Source of the DNA: Phytohabitans maris
GTDB lineage: Bacteria > Actinomycetota > Actinomycetes > Mycobacteriales > Micromonosporaceae
Reading direction: 5' to 3'
Assembly (NCBI RefSeq): GCF_031085175.1
Contig: NZ_JAVHUY010000035.1
Span: 1-64,000, forward strand
DNA length: 64,000 nt
A program made the translations under genes and the position numbers. The notes under the pieces are model-generated. The model was given only the letters and a program-made list of their open reading frames with translations. It was not told the origin of the DNA and searched no databases. Within the stretch, counting starts at the first letter, position 1. Each line of letters begins with the position of its first letter. Below are positions 1 to 9,039 of the stretch, piece after piece.

Positions 1-19
1 CTGCCCCATACTGCGTTGC

Positions 20-646
20 GTGCAGCTCATCGGCTCGGTATGGCGTGTCGGGTTGCCCCTTGTGGTTGTCGCGAGCACCGCCCTCGCGCTGGTGTCAGCT
101 ATTCGTGCCCGAGCAGAGCCGTCACCGATCTCGCGTCCCCACGGCTGGCTCGTCGCCCTCATCTGCCTCACGCTGGCCGGCGATGCCGCACTCGGGGATC
201 AGCGCCCAGCATTCGAACGGCAATGGAAGGGCGCCGCCGCAGTACTTCTCGGCCTGGCCGCCACTACCGTCCTGTGGAAGCACTACCGCTCGCGACGATG
301 TGACCCTGCTACAACCCGGCAGAAGCAGCCCACCCCCGCGGTCACACTGGCCAACACCGCACGGCACGGCGACCTCGCCGTGTTTGTCACGATGCCGGCA
401 TTCGGCGAGCACGTCGTCGAGGCCACCGTGACACGCTGGCTCAAACATGTCGGCGACACCGTCGAGGCAGGCGAACCGCTGGTCGAGGTCTCCACCGACA
501 AGGTCGACACCGAGATACCCGCGCAAGCTTCCGGCACCCTGCTGGAGATCAAGGTCGCGGCAGGAAAGACCGCACCGGTCGGGGCGGCAATCGCAGCGAT
601 CGAGCCTTCTGCCGGCACGTCCGACGGCAGCCAGCGGAGTAACTGA
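20..646 (+). CDS. Membrane-anchored lipoyl-domain protein
   Basis: The 208-residue product has three hydrophobic stretches (about residues 8-28, 42-58 and 71-86), a polar linker, and a C-terminal lipoyl/biotinyl-attachment domain (about 124-195). The domain carries the motif [10 protein letters not shown], with Lys161 as the expected lipoylated residue. In 2-oxoacid dehydrogenase E2 subunits such a domain shuttles acyl groups, but here the subunit-binding and catalytic domains are absent. By inference it is a carrier domain held at the membrane with unknown partners. The start is a GTG only 19 bp from the window edge, so the real start may lie upstream. The domain call is firm; the function is unknown. 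Confidence 0.6.
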   Translation: MQLIGSVWRVGLPLVVVASTALALVSAIRARAEPSPISRPHGWLVALICLTLAGDAALGDQRPAFERQWKGAAAVLLGLAATTVLWKHYRSRRCDPATTRQKQPTPAVTLANTARHGDLAVFVTMPAFGEHVVEATVTRWLKHVGDTVEAGEPLVEVSTDKVDTEIPAQASGTLLEIKVAAGKTAPVGAAIAAIEPSAGTSDGSQRSN

Positions 647-913
647 CCAGCCGAACAACAGCACAGCCCGAACCGGCCGGCCAGTTCCCGGTTAACAGCT
701 CGTAGCGCGCGGCTCGCGGCAATAGCGGATGTGCCGGGAAGGGCTTCGAGTGCCCGGTACGTTACGCCGTGAGGGTGGGGATGGTCCTCAAGGCTGGTGC
801 CCGTACGCGGGCGAAGCTCGGCGTGCTGACTCCAAGGCGGATCGCCGCAGGGTGCTGATCAATGTTGCGGTGCTGGCTGTCATCGCCGGCCGCGCGACGG
901 TCCGTGAGCGTTG
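647..913. other. Gap without recognisable gene
   Basis: About 270 bp between the lipoyl protein and the end of the TetR gene. Short open frames exist on both strands but none has a convincing ribosome site or a recognisable domain. I see no clear hairpin terminator. Confidence 0.4.
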
Positions 914-1588
914 CTATGCGGAGGCTCTCAGGGGCTCAAGGGCGGCTAGGACGAGGTCGAGGCCGAAGATGAACTCCTCCGCCGGGTCGTAGCCGGCAGC
1001 GACGAGCGCCGCGGCGGACTCGTTGAGGTAGGGGAACTCGTCGGGAGGAAGCTGGGGCAGGAAGACGTCCTCGGTCATGTCCGCGAGCTCGTCGGCGGTG
1101 TCGAACGGCAGGCTGGCTTCCTGCAGGGCGAAACCGTAGACATAGCTGTCGAGCAACCAGTTGGCGTGCGTCGCCATCACGACCGGGAAGCCGGCCCTGC
1201 GCAGGCAGGCGGTGACCGCTTCGCGGTGGCGCAGGTTCGCGGGCCCGGGCGATGTCCGCGACTCCATCAGGCCGATCGCCCACGGGTGGCGTGCGAGAAC
1301 CTGTCGGGCGGATACCGCCCGCCGTCGCATCGCTGACTGCCAGTCGGTCTTTTCGGGCGGGAGCTCGATCTCCTCGAACACGACGTCGATCATGGCGTCC
1401 AGCAACTCCTCCTTGCTGGCCACGTAGTGGTAGAGCGACATCGCGCCCGCGCCGAGCGAGCCGGCCAGCCGGCGCATGCTCAGCCCGTCGACCCCCTCGC
1501 GGTCGGCGAGCCGGACCGCCTCGACCACCACCCGCTGCTTGCTCAGCCCCGCGTCTGACGCGACCTGGCGTTGTTCCCTGGCGGCCAC
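914..1588 (-). CDS. TetR/AcrR-family transcriptional regulator
   Basis: The N-terminal winged region (LSKQRVVVEAVRLADREG ... LAGSLGAGAMSLYHYV) is a TetR DNA-binding domain, including the typical recognition helix ending in SLYHYV. The rest resembles the TetR_C ligand-binding domain (TetR_C_1 type), with the typical pattern ARHPWAIGLMESR. I choose the GTG at 1588 (224 aa) because GAGGAG lies 4 nt before it. An ATG at 1639 would add 17 residues, lacks a good ribosome site, and would put the first operator repeat inside the gene. It faces a decayed dehydrogenase gene, probably its former target. Ligand unknown; family call very likely right. Confidence 0.9.
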   Translation of the reverse strand: MAAREQRQVASDAGLSKQRVVVEAVRLADREGVDGLSMRRLAGSLGAGAMSLYHYVASKEELLDAMIDVVFEEIELPPEKTDWQSAMRRRAVSARQVLARHPWAIGLMESRTSPGPANLRHREAVTACLRRAGFPVVMATHANWLLDSYVYGFALQEASLPFDTADELADMTEDVFLPQLPPDEFPYLNESAAALVAAGYDPAEEFIFGLDLVLAALEPLRASA

Positions 1589-1621
1589 GGGTCTCCTCGC
1601 TCCCTTGAACGGCTTGACGAT

Positions 1622-1666
1622 CGTACGTTGTACGCCCATAGTACAGTGTACGACGTACAGCGTACG
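1622..1666. promoter_or_regulatory. Three 13-bp inverted repeats, putative TetR operators
   Basis: Three copies of CGTAC-N3-GTACG lie in front of the TetR gene: 1622-1634 (CGTACGTTGTACG), 1640-1652 (first base A instead of C) and 1654-1666 (CGTACAGCGTACG). Start-to-start distances are 18 and 14 bp. The array sits 34-78 bp upstream of the chosen TetR start, where its promoter must be, and between the two divergent genes. Autoregulation is inferred from position and symmetry. Confidence 0.7.
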
Positions 1667-1776
1667 AGCCAGCGAAAGTCCACCGCGGACGTGAGGAGCT
1701 TCTGTGGGAACCGAACAGCGATCCAATGCCGGAGACCGCCTGGTGCCACGGGACGCAGTAAAACGCCTGCGTCCCA

Positions 1777-2422
1777 GCGGGCAACCTCGTGTCCGCGCCT
1801 GCCAACCTGTCGGTCGTGGACGCGGCAGCGGTCCCGACGCCGGCCATGACGGCGTTGCAGGCGTTACGCGACATCGCGAACGTTTCGACCGGGCCAGACG
1901 GCGCTGGTCACGGGCGCGTCGGGCGGCGTGGGCTCCTTCGCCGTGCAGATCGCCAAGGCGTTTGGCGCCGAGGTGACGGGTGTGTGCAGCACCCGCAACG
2001 TCGACCTGGTCCGATCGCGCGGTGCCGACCATGTCGTTGACTACACGAGGACCGACTTCACCCGCACCGAAAAGCGCTACGACGTCATCCTCGACAACGT
2101 GGAAGCCCAGCCCCCGGCGGATGTCCGCCGAGCGCTGACGCCCACCAGCACCCTCATCCCCAACAACGGACCCGGCGGCCGCCGGCTCGGCCCCCTCGGT
2201 CGGATCGTCAAAGCGCGCGTGCTGTCCGGGTTCACCCGTCAGCAGCTGAAGTCCTTCCTGTCGGTCCCGAAGCGCCAGGACCTGCTCACCCTGACCGCCC
2301 CCCTCACGACCGGGCAGGTCACGCCGGTCATCGACCGCACCTACCCCCTCGACGAAGCAGCCGACGCCCTCCGCTACGTCGGGGCCGGCCACACCCGAGG
2401 GAAGGTCGTCGTCACCGTCTGA
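1777..2422 (+). pseudogene. Truncated, frameshifted zinc-binding dehydrogenase (quinone oxidoreductase type)
   Basis: Two pieces of a medium-chain dehydrogenase/reductase can be read in different frames. The first (PANLSVVDAAAVPTPAMTAL) runs from about 1777 to 1885. The second starts near 1889 with PGQTALVTGASGGVGSFAVQ and includes the Rossmann glycine motif and the C-terminal half, ending in GHTRGKVVVTV at 2422. Joining them needs a one-base shift near 1880-1890. The N-terminal catalytic half (about 110 residues) is missing upstream. Intact relatives are NADPH:quinone reductase-like enzymes. It was probably a target of the divergent TetR gene; it should now be inactive unless the frame change is a sequencing error. 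Confidence 0.75.
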
Positions 2423-2589
2423 CAACCGGACCCGACGAGAACGACCCAACCCGTGCTCATGCACGCCCAGACCTGCCGCCACACCGGCGGACGGGCCGCT
2501 GCTGTCGAAGGAAGACCCGATGACCATCCGAACGAACACCCCGAACCTGCTCGACAACCCGCCATCGGACTGAAACGAAGGAGCAAGAG

Positions 2590-3285
2590 ATGAGATCACC
2601 GCAGAACACCGCCACCACGCCAGCCCGCAGTTGGTTCGTTCGAGGCCGGCTCGTCGGCGCCGCGGCGATCGCGTTCACGGTGTCGGTGGCGATAGAGAAC
2701 GCGGTGCTCGCGGGAACGGGCGCGCCGACCTACGGCGCTCCGATCGACAAAGTGCTGGCCTACTACGCGGCCAACCGCGACGCGGTCGCGATCGCGTCCG
2801 GTCTGGTAGCCCTCTACCTGCCGCTGCTGCTCGTGTTCCTGACCGGCCTGCACGGCCTCGTGCAGCGGCGCGGCGCAGCGGGCACCGACTGCTCGCGCCT
2901 CGCCGTGACCGCTGGCGCGACGCTGTCGGCCACCTTCGTGCTTGTCAACGCCCTACAGATCGGGCTCGCGCTCTCCGCCGGCGGGCTCGCCGAGCCGACG
3001 CCCGCGTTCGAGCTCGTCTGGCAGATTCACGCGGCGGCGTTCGCACTGGCGCTGCCGACGCTCGGCACCACCTGCATCGGCGCGGCCCTCGCCACGCACG
3101 CGAGCGGGCTGACTCCAGCCTGGCAGCGCCTGCTCGGCCTCGTGGGCGGGAGCCTGCTGCTCGCCGCGGGACTCGGCAACCTCGCGATCGCCGACGGCTC
3201 GCCGCTGATCTTCGGCGGGCTCCTAGGGTTCGCCGCCTGGCTCGCCTGGCTACTCGCGACCGGCGTACGCCTCGCCCGGTCCTGA
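2590..3285 (+). CDS. Six-helix integral membrane protein of unknown function
   Basis: The 231-residue protein has about six hydrophobic segments (near residues 22-43, 67-92, 103-130, 142-170, 184-204 and 207-229) and little else. AAGGAG stands 6 nt before the ATG, supporting this start. I see no conserved catalytic motif. Its general layout resembles the DUF4386-type small membrane proteins found next to regulators in actinobacteria, but that is a guess. It follows the decayed dehydrogenase by about 170 bp and could have belonged to the same TetR-controlled unit. Confidence 0.7.
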   Translation: MRSPQNTATTPARSWFVRGRLVGAAAIAFTVSVAIENAVLAGTGAPTYGAPIDKVLAYYAANRDAVAIASGLVALYLPLLLVFLTGLHGLVQRRGAAGTDCSRLAVTAGATLSATFVLVNALQIGLALSAGGLAEPTPAFELVWQIHAAAFALALPTLGTTCIGAALATHASGLTPAWQRLLGLVGGSLLLAAGLGNLAIADGSPLIFGGLLGFAAWLAWLLATGVRLARS

Positions 3286-3372
3286 CCCAGACGAGGACAG
3301 CGCCAAGGTCGCGCCGAGGTCGCCGACCTGATCGCTATGCGGGACCTGGCGGTTGAGGATTGCCCGTCCGGA

Positions 3373-3570
3373 TCAGTTCACGCAGAGGCAGAAGGGGTGA
3401 CCTGCCGGGTCGAGGAAGACCCGGAAGGACGTACCAGGCTGGTGCGGGTGTTTTGTTGCGCCGATCGAGCACTGCCACCTCTGCGGCATCGAGGTCGTCA
3501 ACGATTACATCGACGTGCATCTGCAGAGCACGCCGAGGACGATGCCAGACGGGCCCGGCTGATCCAGGTG
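3373..3570 (-). pseudogene. Frameshifted VOC/glyoxalase-like remnant
   Basis: On the minus strand the core MHVDVIVDDLDAAE (start near 3520) is characteristic of glyoxalase_6-type VOC proteins. The preceding codons (GPVWHRP ... ALQ) also fit the family. The C-terminal part, SFRVFLDPAGHPFCLCVN and stop at 3373-3375, lies in another frame, so at least one frameshift separates the two. The N-terminal domain half is not recognisable. This is a decayed fragment of about 60 residues. Confidence 0.65.
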
Positions 3571-4064
3571 ACCGCCGATACGGACGTACCGGCGCCAGGT
3601 GATTCCACCTCGAAGCCTGACATCGTCACCGAGGACGACGGATCCGGTATGGCCGGCGGCGCTTCCGGCAGCAGCAGCGGTGGTTCCGGGATACCAGGCC
3701 ACCCAGATGCTGCCCGCTGACTCGCACCGTGCCTCAACCGCCCAGTCCAGGGCTACCGGTAGGTGGAGCCTCAGGCACTATGCGGCCCGCCAGGGCGCAA
3801 GTCCAAAAGCTCCACCGGCAACACCCGCCTCATCGTCGACGCCAGCGTTGTCCTCGGCTGCGGAGATCGCGTTGGAACGCGCTGCGTACCGCGCTCGGAC
3901 GGTTCAGCGTTGGCAGGAACAGCAGCGTGCCGCGGCTGAAGCCAAGCGCCTGGCCGGCTTCTGGCCTTTGTGGTGGATGCGCAGACATGGCCGCAGCGGG
4001 CCGGGTCGGCTGTCATGGTCAGGTTCTGCCTGGATGCGCGGTTGTAGCCTTGATCGTTTTGGGG
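3571..4064. other. Region without recognisable gene
   Basis: Roughly 490 bp in which the open frames on both strands show no known domain and have no convincing starts. An Ala/Arg/Gln-rich stretch on the plus strand (ALERAAYRARTVQRWQEQQR, near 3870-3930) looks helical but cannot be placed. It may be residue from deleted genes like those on either side. Confidence 0.3.
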
Positions 4065-4700
4065 TCACCTGCGGGTCGGCCAGCGCGCGGCCGGGTCGCG
4101 CATCGCGGCCACGAGCGCGCACGTCGCGGCGACCGCGATGCCTGACCAGCGCAGGTGGGCGGGCGTCCACTCCCGGCCGAAACCGACCAGCATCGGGGCC
4201 TGTGGAATCGACGCGGCCAGCAACAGCCCGGCTAGAAGCAGGGGCGTGGTGATGATGCCGGGCTGGTCGAATCCTTGGCGGCGGGCCCACGCGGCCACGG
4301 CCCATGTCACGGTGACCGCGGCGGCTAGCTCGGTCGTGAGGCCGAGGCCGAGGCTCCACCGATCGCCCGCCGCAGCCGAGGGGAGGTAGACCGCGAGCAC
4401 CGCCGCCCACACCGGCGCGACGACCGCCACGGCACAGCCGATCCGCAGCCACAGCCGGCGCGCCAGGCCGTACGGGCTGGCCTGCAGCGTGATCGCGGCG
4501 CTGTCGTCGAGCGCGTAGCCGCTGCCCAGGGCCAGCAGCAGACCCACGACGCGCAGGTCGCCGATGGCGTCGTGCGGGTGGCCGAGGCGAGCCAGCAGGT
4601 ACGCGGCGACAGCGGCGGCGCTGGTGGCGAACGGGGCCAGGCGCAGGCTGCGTACTAGGTGGCCGCTGCGGACCAGTTCTCGGGCCACAGGGGGTGTCAT
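4065..4700 (-). CDS. ABC transporter membrane subunit-like protein
   Basis: The 211-residue product has about six hydrophobic segments and no soluble domain. It overlaps the preceding permease gene by ATGA (4697-4700) and is the last gene of the sigma/anti-sigma/ABC operon. Family membership is inferred from position after an ABC ATPase and from the hydrophobic profile. The conserved phrase SGYALDDSAAITLQASP resembles the region after the first helices in ABC-2-like subunits in which an LDD motif precedes a transmembrane segment. Substrate unknown. Confidence 0.65.
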   Translation of the reverse strand: MTPPVARELVRSGHLVRSLRLAPFATSAAAVAAYLLARLGHPHDAIGDLRVVGLLLALGSGYALDDSAAITLQASPYGLARRLWLRIGCAVAVVAPVWAAVLAVYLPSAAAGDRWSLGLGLTTELAAAVTVTWAVAAWARRQGFDQPGIITTPLLLAGLLLAASIPQAPMLVGFGREWTPAHLRWSGIAVAATCALVAAMRDPAARWPTRR

Positions 4701-5452
4701 GGCAGCTGGAGCCCGCCGAGGACGAGGGTAGCGGCCAGGACCGGCCCGCCGATGAGGACCAGCCGGCGGCCGTGGGAGCGGTACACGGCGGCGATGGCGG
4801 CGCAGGCGCAGAGCCCGGTCAGGTACGCGACGTGCAGCCACGGCCGGCCCGGCGGCGGCTCCCAGCCCTCGAACGTCATCCCGGTCGTCCACCACATCCA
4901 CCAGGTGCCGCCGTGGATGCGGCGGAACGCGACGAGACCGCCCAGCGTCGCGGCCAGGAAGGTGACCAGCACGCCGCCGGCGAAGGGCAGCCAACGGGCG
5001 GCGAGGACGCCGAGCAGTCCGGCGCCGGCGATGACGAGCGGAAGCTGGGCCAGCTCGCCGGCGTTCATCAGGTCCTTGGCCGGGATGTCGTTGAGGCCAC
5101 TGATGACGGCCATGGCCGCCGCCGCGACGGCGCCGATGCCGGCCAGAGGCAGCGCGATGCCCAACGCCATCGCCCAGGTCCGGCGGGTGTCCGAGGTCGG
5201 GGTGACATGCAACATCTCCTCGGCCCGGCCGCGGCGGGCACCGCTGGCGACCAGGTTCGCCGCGAACAGCACGATGATCGGCCCGAAGAACGCGACGGCG
5301 ATGAAGATGGTGACGTACCAGTAATCGGCGTCGCGGCCGTCGCTGGCCGAGTCAGCGGCGGAGGTCACGGCGACAACGACCGGCACCAGCCACAGCACGG
5401 GGTGCCGCAGGAGACGGCGGGCCTCCCGGCCGATCAGGATGGCGGTGCTCAC
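4697..5452 (-). CDS. ABC-2-type exporter permease
   Basis: The 251-residue protein starts with a cytoplasmic segment (TAILIGREARRLLRHPVLW) typical of ABC-2 permeases, followed by about six transmembrane helices. The loop RRGRAEEMLHVTPTS after the second helix pair is also usual for these proteins. The GTG start at 5452 overlaps the stop of the ATPase gene as GTGA, so translation is probably coupled. With the ATPase and the next gene it likely forms an exporter, or a self-protection system, under the ECF sigma factor upstream. Substrate unknown. Confidence 0.75.
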   Translation of the reverse strand: MSTAILIGREARRLLRHPVLWLVPVVVAVTSAADSASDGRDADYWYVTIFIAVAFFGPIIVLFAANLVASGARRGRAEEMLHVTPTSDTRRTWAMALGIALPLAGIGAVAAAAMAVISGLNDIPAKDLMNAGELAQLPLVIAGAGLLGVLAARWLPFAGGVLVTFLAATLGGLVAFRRIHGGTWWMWWTTGMTFEGWEPPPGRPWLHVAYLTGLCACAAIAAVYRSHGRRLVLIGGPVLAATLVLGGLQLP

Positions 5453-6306
5453 GAGTGGGTGACCTCCAGATCGGGCTCGCCCATGAGCAGGAGGTACGCG
5501 TCCTCCAGCGTGGGTGGGATCAGCTCGGCGCCGGCCGGCGGGTCGCCGACGTTGCGGTAGACGCCGTCGCCGGTGCGCCACGCCGCGAGGGCGGCGGCCG
5601 ACCTCTGGGTGCCGGCCCACACACGGCCTGCGGCCTGGGCGGTCAGCTCGTTGGGGGTACCGGTGAATCGGACCCGGCCCTGGTGGAACACGGCGATCCG
5701 GGTGCACAGGGCGGCGATGTCCTCGGTCTGGTGGCTGGACAGGACCACCGTGCGCCCCTCGCCGGCATGGGAGATCATCTCCCGGAACCGCAGCCGCTGC
5801 TCGGGATCGAGGCCGACCGTCGGCTCGTCGAGGACGAGCAGCTCGGGATCGCCCAGCAGGGCCTGGGCCAACCCGACCCGCCGCCGCATGCCGCCGGACA
5901 GGGCCCGGATCCGCTTGGCGCTGACCGACGCCAGCCCGGTCAGCCCGATGACCCGGCGAACCTCGTCGTGCCGGGCCCGCCGGTCGGTCATCTGCTTCAG
6001 GATCGCCACGTAGTCGACGAACTCGAAGACGGTGAACCCCCGGTGGAAGCCGGCGTCCTGCGGCAGGTAGCCCAGGCGTTCACGGATCCGGGTCCGGTCG
6101 TCGGGGCGCGACGGATCACGGCCCAGCAGCCTCACCGTGCCCCGGTCCGGCGCCAGGACGGTGGCGATGATCCGCAGCAGGGTCGTCTTGCCGGCGCCGT
6201 TCGGGCCCAGCAGGCCGGTCACCCCCTGGCCGGCGTCGAGGTCGACGCTGTCCAGCGCCGTCGTGCGACCGAAGGATTTCGTCGCGCCCCGCACCCGTAC
6301 AGTCAT
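5449..6306 (-). CDS. ABC transporter ATP-binding protein
   Basis: This is a complete nucleotide-binding subunit of 285 residues: Walker A GPNGAGKTT near residue 36, Q-loop GYLPQDAG, signature LSGGM, Walker B LLVLDEPTVGLDP and the H-loop histidine in VVLSSHQ. The accessory C-terminal part is short, as in drug- or lipid-export ATPases. It overlaps the anti-sigma gene before it (6303-6306) and the permease after it (5449-5452) by 4 bp each, so the subunits are expected in fixed ratio. Confidence 0.92.
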   Translation of the reverse strand: MTVRVRGATKSFGRTTALDSVDLDAGQGVTGLLGPNGAGKTTLLRIIATVLAPDRGTVRLLGRDPSRPDDRTRIRERLGYLPQDAGFHRGFTVFEFVDYVAILKQMTDRRARHDEVRRVIGLTGLASVSAKRIRALSGGMRRRVGLAQALLGDPELLVLDEPTVGLDPEQRLRFREMISHAGEGRTVVLSSHQTEDIAALCTRIAVFHQGRVRFTGTPNELTAQAAGRVWAGTQRSAAALAAWRTGDGVYRNVGDPPAGAELIPPTLEDAYLLLMGEPDLEVTHS

Positions 6307-7124
6307 CCACTTCTCCCCAGTTTGATCGTGACGGTGTTACGGGTGACGGCGAGCCACAGGCCGCCGCCGACGGCCACCGCGAGCCAGAAGATCTGGGCGC
6401 CGACGCCGAAGGCGACGTCGAGGTGGCCAGCCATGGCCGTCGGCGTGGTCACCAGCACCCAGGCCGTGGCCACAACGCCGACCGCGACGACCGGTGTCAT
6501 CCGGGCCGTCAGCACCAGCGCGGCGCAGGTGAGCCCGGCCGTGGGCAGCAGCCAGGCAGCGGCCAGCCAGTGCGAGCCGGGTAGCGCGAGCCCGGCCGCG
6601 GCCACGATCGGCACCGTCACCGCAAGGACCGCGGCCGTGCGGATCAACAGCAGTCGCAGTCCCGAGTACGGCGCGGCCAGCCCGATCTCCCGGGTCGGAT
6701 CGAGGCCGCCCGCGAACGCGAACGCGACACCGGCCAGCGGCCCGAGCGGAGCGGCCACGAGCAACATCCGCAGCAGGCGCTCGTCGACCTGAGCCGCCCA
6801 GACGGACAGCGCGAGTACACCCGCGATCCCCAACAGCCACGGCCCCCGCAGCGTCGGCGTGGCGGCGACCAGGCGCGCCGTGGCCTCGCCCACGCCGAGC
6901 CGGGCCAGCATCCGTTCGGGCCAGCTCGGCCGTGGCGCGTCGACCCGGTCGACCACCTCGTGCCAGATCGCCTCGACCCGCCGGGTATCGACGTGCGACG
7001 CGATCGCGTCCCGGCACGTCACGCACTTCATCAGGTGCGCCTCGGCCGACGCGGCCAGGCCCGGCGGGGCAATCCCCTGCGCGTACCGGCGGATCGCCTC
7101 CGGATCCAGGTGCCAGACGGTCAT
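6303..7124 (-). CDS. Zinc-finger anti-sigma factor, membrane-bound
   Basis: The N-terminal 50 residues hold the anti-sigma zinc-binding pattern His-x3-Cys-x2-Cys (HLMKCVTC near residue 30). The protein then has a linker and at least six hydrophobic segments. Single-span anti-sigma factors are usual, so the multi-helix C-terminal part is less common and suggests that the protein senses something in the membrane. It follows the sigma gene by 13 bp. By family knowledge it binds and holds the cognate ECF sigma factor until a signal releases it. Confidence 0.8.
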   Translation of the reverse strand: MTVWHLDPEAIRRYAQGIAPPGLAASAEAHLMKCVTCRDAIASHVDTRRVEAIWHEVVDRVDAPRPSWPERMLARLGVGEATARLVAATPTLRGPWLLGIAGVLALSVWAAQVDERLLRMLLVAAPLGPLAGVAFAFAGGLDPTREIGLAAPYSGLRLLLIRTAAVLAVTVPIVAAAGLALPGSHWLAAAWLLPTAGLTCAALVLTARMTPVVAVGVVATAWVLVTTPTAMAGHLDVAFGVGAQIFWLAVAVGGGLWLAVTRNTVTIKLGRSG

Positions 7125-7137
7125 CGCAACCTCCCCG

Positions 7138-7677
7138 TCATGCCAGCCGCTCCCGCAGCAGGGCGCGGGCGCGCATCATCCGTGTCTTGACCGTGCCGGG
7201 CGGGATGCCCAGCAGCCGGGCGGCCTCTCGCGTGGTCAGCCCGTCCAGGACCGTCGCCTGTACGACCGCCCGCAGCTCCGGGGACAGGCTGGCCAAGGCC
7301 GCGCCGACATCGCCGTACTGGACGGCGAGCAGGACGTGCTCCTCGGCCGACCTCTCGACGCCAGCGAACCCGGTCAGCTCAACGCCCGGCGGCCGGCCCC
7401 GCCGCAGCGCATCGACCAGCCGGCGGATACCGATACCCCAGATCCACGCGGCCACCTCGCCCCGGCCGTCCCACCGCCCGGCCGACCGCCAAACCACCAC
7501 AAACGTGTCCTGCACGACCTCATCGACAAGCTCCGGCGACGAGCACCGCCGCCCCAGACGTACCAACAGCCACGGCAGATGCCGCCGGTACAGCTCAGCG
7601 AACGCCTCCCGGTCACCATCCACGATCGCCGCGAGAAGCTGGGCATCCTCCCGACGATCCGGCGATCGCGTCAGCAC
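7138..7677 (-). CDS. ECF-type RNA polymerase sigma factor
   Basis: The product (179 aa) has sigma region 2 (DREAFAELYRRHLPWLL ... VDEVVQDTFVVVWR) and region 4 (LSPELRAVV ... LTTREAARLLGIPPGTVKTRM), with nothing between except a short linker, as in ECF sigma factors. I use the GTG at 7677, because GGGAGG stands 6 nt before it. The open frame upstream of it has no ribosome site and atypical composition. It heads the operon with its anti-sigma factor and an ABC exporter. Confidence 0.9.
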   Translation of the reverse strand: MLTRSPDRREDAQLLAAIVDGDREAFAELYRRHLPWLLVRLGRRCSSPELVDEVVQDTFVVVWRSAGRWDGRGEVAAWIWGIGIRRLVDALRRGRPPGVELTGFAGVERSAEEHVLLAVQYGDVGAALASLSPELRAVVQATVLDGLTTREAARLLGIPPGTVKTRMMRARALLRERLA

Positions 7678-7796
7678 GCGCGACCTCCCGGTTCTCGGAC
7701 CTCGACGAGGCCAAGAGTCACATGCCCCGCGATCCGGCTCCCATCCACGCCCTGTTCGTCGCACCCGGCGGGGCGAACGGTTCACCAGACGTGGCG

Positions 7797-9005
7797 CAAT
7801 CACTCAGAGTGAGCCTGCGCGGGTTCGACCCGTCTGGTCCGCCGGTGCCGCCGCTGGTGGCGGTGCGCGCGTTCCTCCAGGCACTCGGCGTACCATCCAC
7901 GGCGATCCCCGCCGGCCTGGACGCGCAGGTCGGCCTTTACCGAAGCCTGTTGGTCGGCAGGCGAATGCTGGTCGTGCTGGACAACGCCCGCGACTCCGAC
8001 CAGGTTCGCCCGCTGCTCCCCGGCTCGGCCGAATGCGTGGTCGTCATTACCAGCCGCCACCAGCTGACCAGCCTCGTCGCCGCCGATGGCGCGCACCCCC
8101 TTGGCGCTGGACCTTCTCACCCCTACCGAGGCACACCGGCTGCTGGCGCAGCGCCTGGGAGAGCACCGCCTCACGGCCGAACCCGCGTGCCTGCCGCCGC
8201 CAGCCTCGCCGGCATACCCGCACGCCGGGCACGACAACTCCTGGCCGAACTGAGCAGCGCCCACCTCACCACCGAACACCTGCCCAACCGCTACACCTTC
8301 CACGATCTGGCTGTGCGAGTACGCCAGCGAACAGGCACACGCCCACGACACCGGCGAACAGCGCCGCGCCGCCACCGGTCGAATGCTGGACCACTACCTG
8401 CACACCGCCAACACCGCCAGCCTCCTCCTCGGCCCGCACCGGGATCCGATCACCCTCGCCCCGCCCACCCCCGACCTCACGCCAGAACCGCTCACCGACC
8501 ACGGCCAGGCACTGGACTGGTTCACCCGGGAACATCCGGCGCTGGTAGCGGCAATCCATACCGCTGGCACGCCGGCTTCTATGCCCACACCTGGCAACTC
8601 GCCGACGCACTCGGCCGGTTCTTCAACCGCCAAGGACGCTGGCACGACTGGCACAGCACCGCCCAGGCGGCGCTGCACGCGGCGCGGCGCGTACGCGACC
8701 GCCGTGCGCAGGCCAGCGCGCACTGCTGGCTCGCCGAGCTCTACGCCTGGATCGGCCGCCACGACACCACCTCAGCCGATACCAACAGGCCACCACCTGC
8801 TACCAGCGCGCGCTTGAGCTGTTCCGCGACCTTCGCAACCGCTACTACGAAGCCAAAGTCCTCAACCGCCTCGGCGACACCCACCACACCGCCGGCCAAC
8901 CACACGCCGCACACCACACCTGGCCACTCGCCTGGACCATCCTCCATCAACTCGACCACCCCGACGCACCCACCGTCCGCGCCAAACTCACCGTTGAGTG
9001 CTTGA
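7797..9005 (+). pseudogene. Decayed AfsR/NB-ARC-type regulator
   Basis: Pieces of an AfsR-like regulator are scattered over several frames. The first is SLRGFDPSGPPVPPLVAVRAF to LVVLDNARDSDQVRPLLPG and VITSRHQLTSLVA (7800-8090). It is followed by LDLLTPTEAHRLLAQRLGEH in another frame, then MLDHYLHTANTASLLLGP (from 8383), WQLADALGRFFNRQGRW, and finally RALELFRDLRNRYYEAKV to the end of a TPR region. The same segments are recognisable in the intact regulator at 60472-63504. The SARP domain and P-loop are absent. At least three frameshifts make it non-functional. Confidence 0.8.
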
Positions 9006-9039
9006 CCTGCGATGAACAACCTCGAACGGGCTGCGCACC

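Noticed and set aside
914-2599. 561-codon minus-strand frame containing the TetR gene
   Set aside because: Only the last 224 codons match a family and have a ribosome site; the rest is antisense to the dehydrogenase remnant and has no coding signature.
3599-4252. 217-codon plus-strand frame
   Set aside because: No domain or ribosome site, and its second half is antisense to a supported permease gene.
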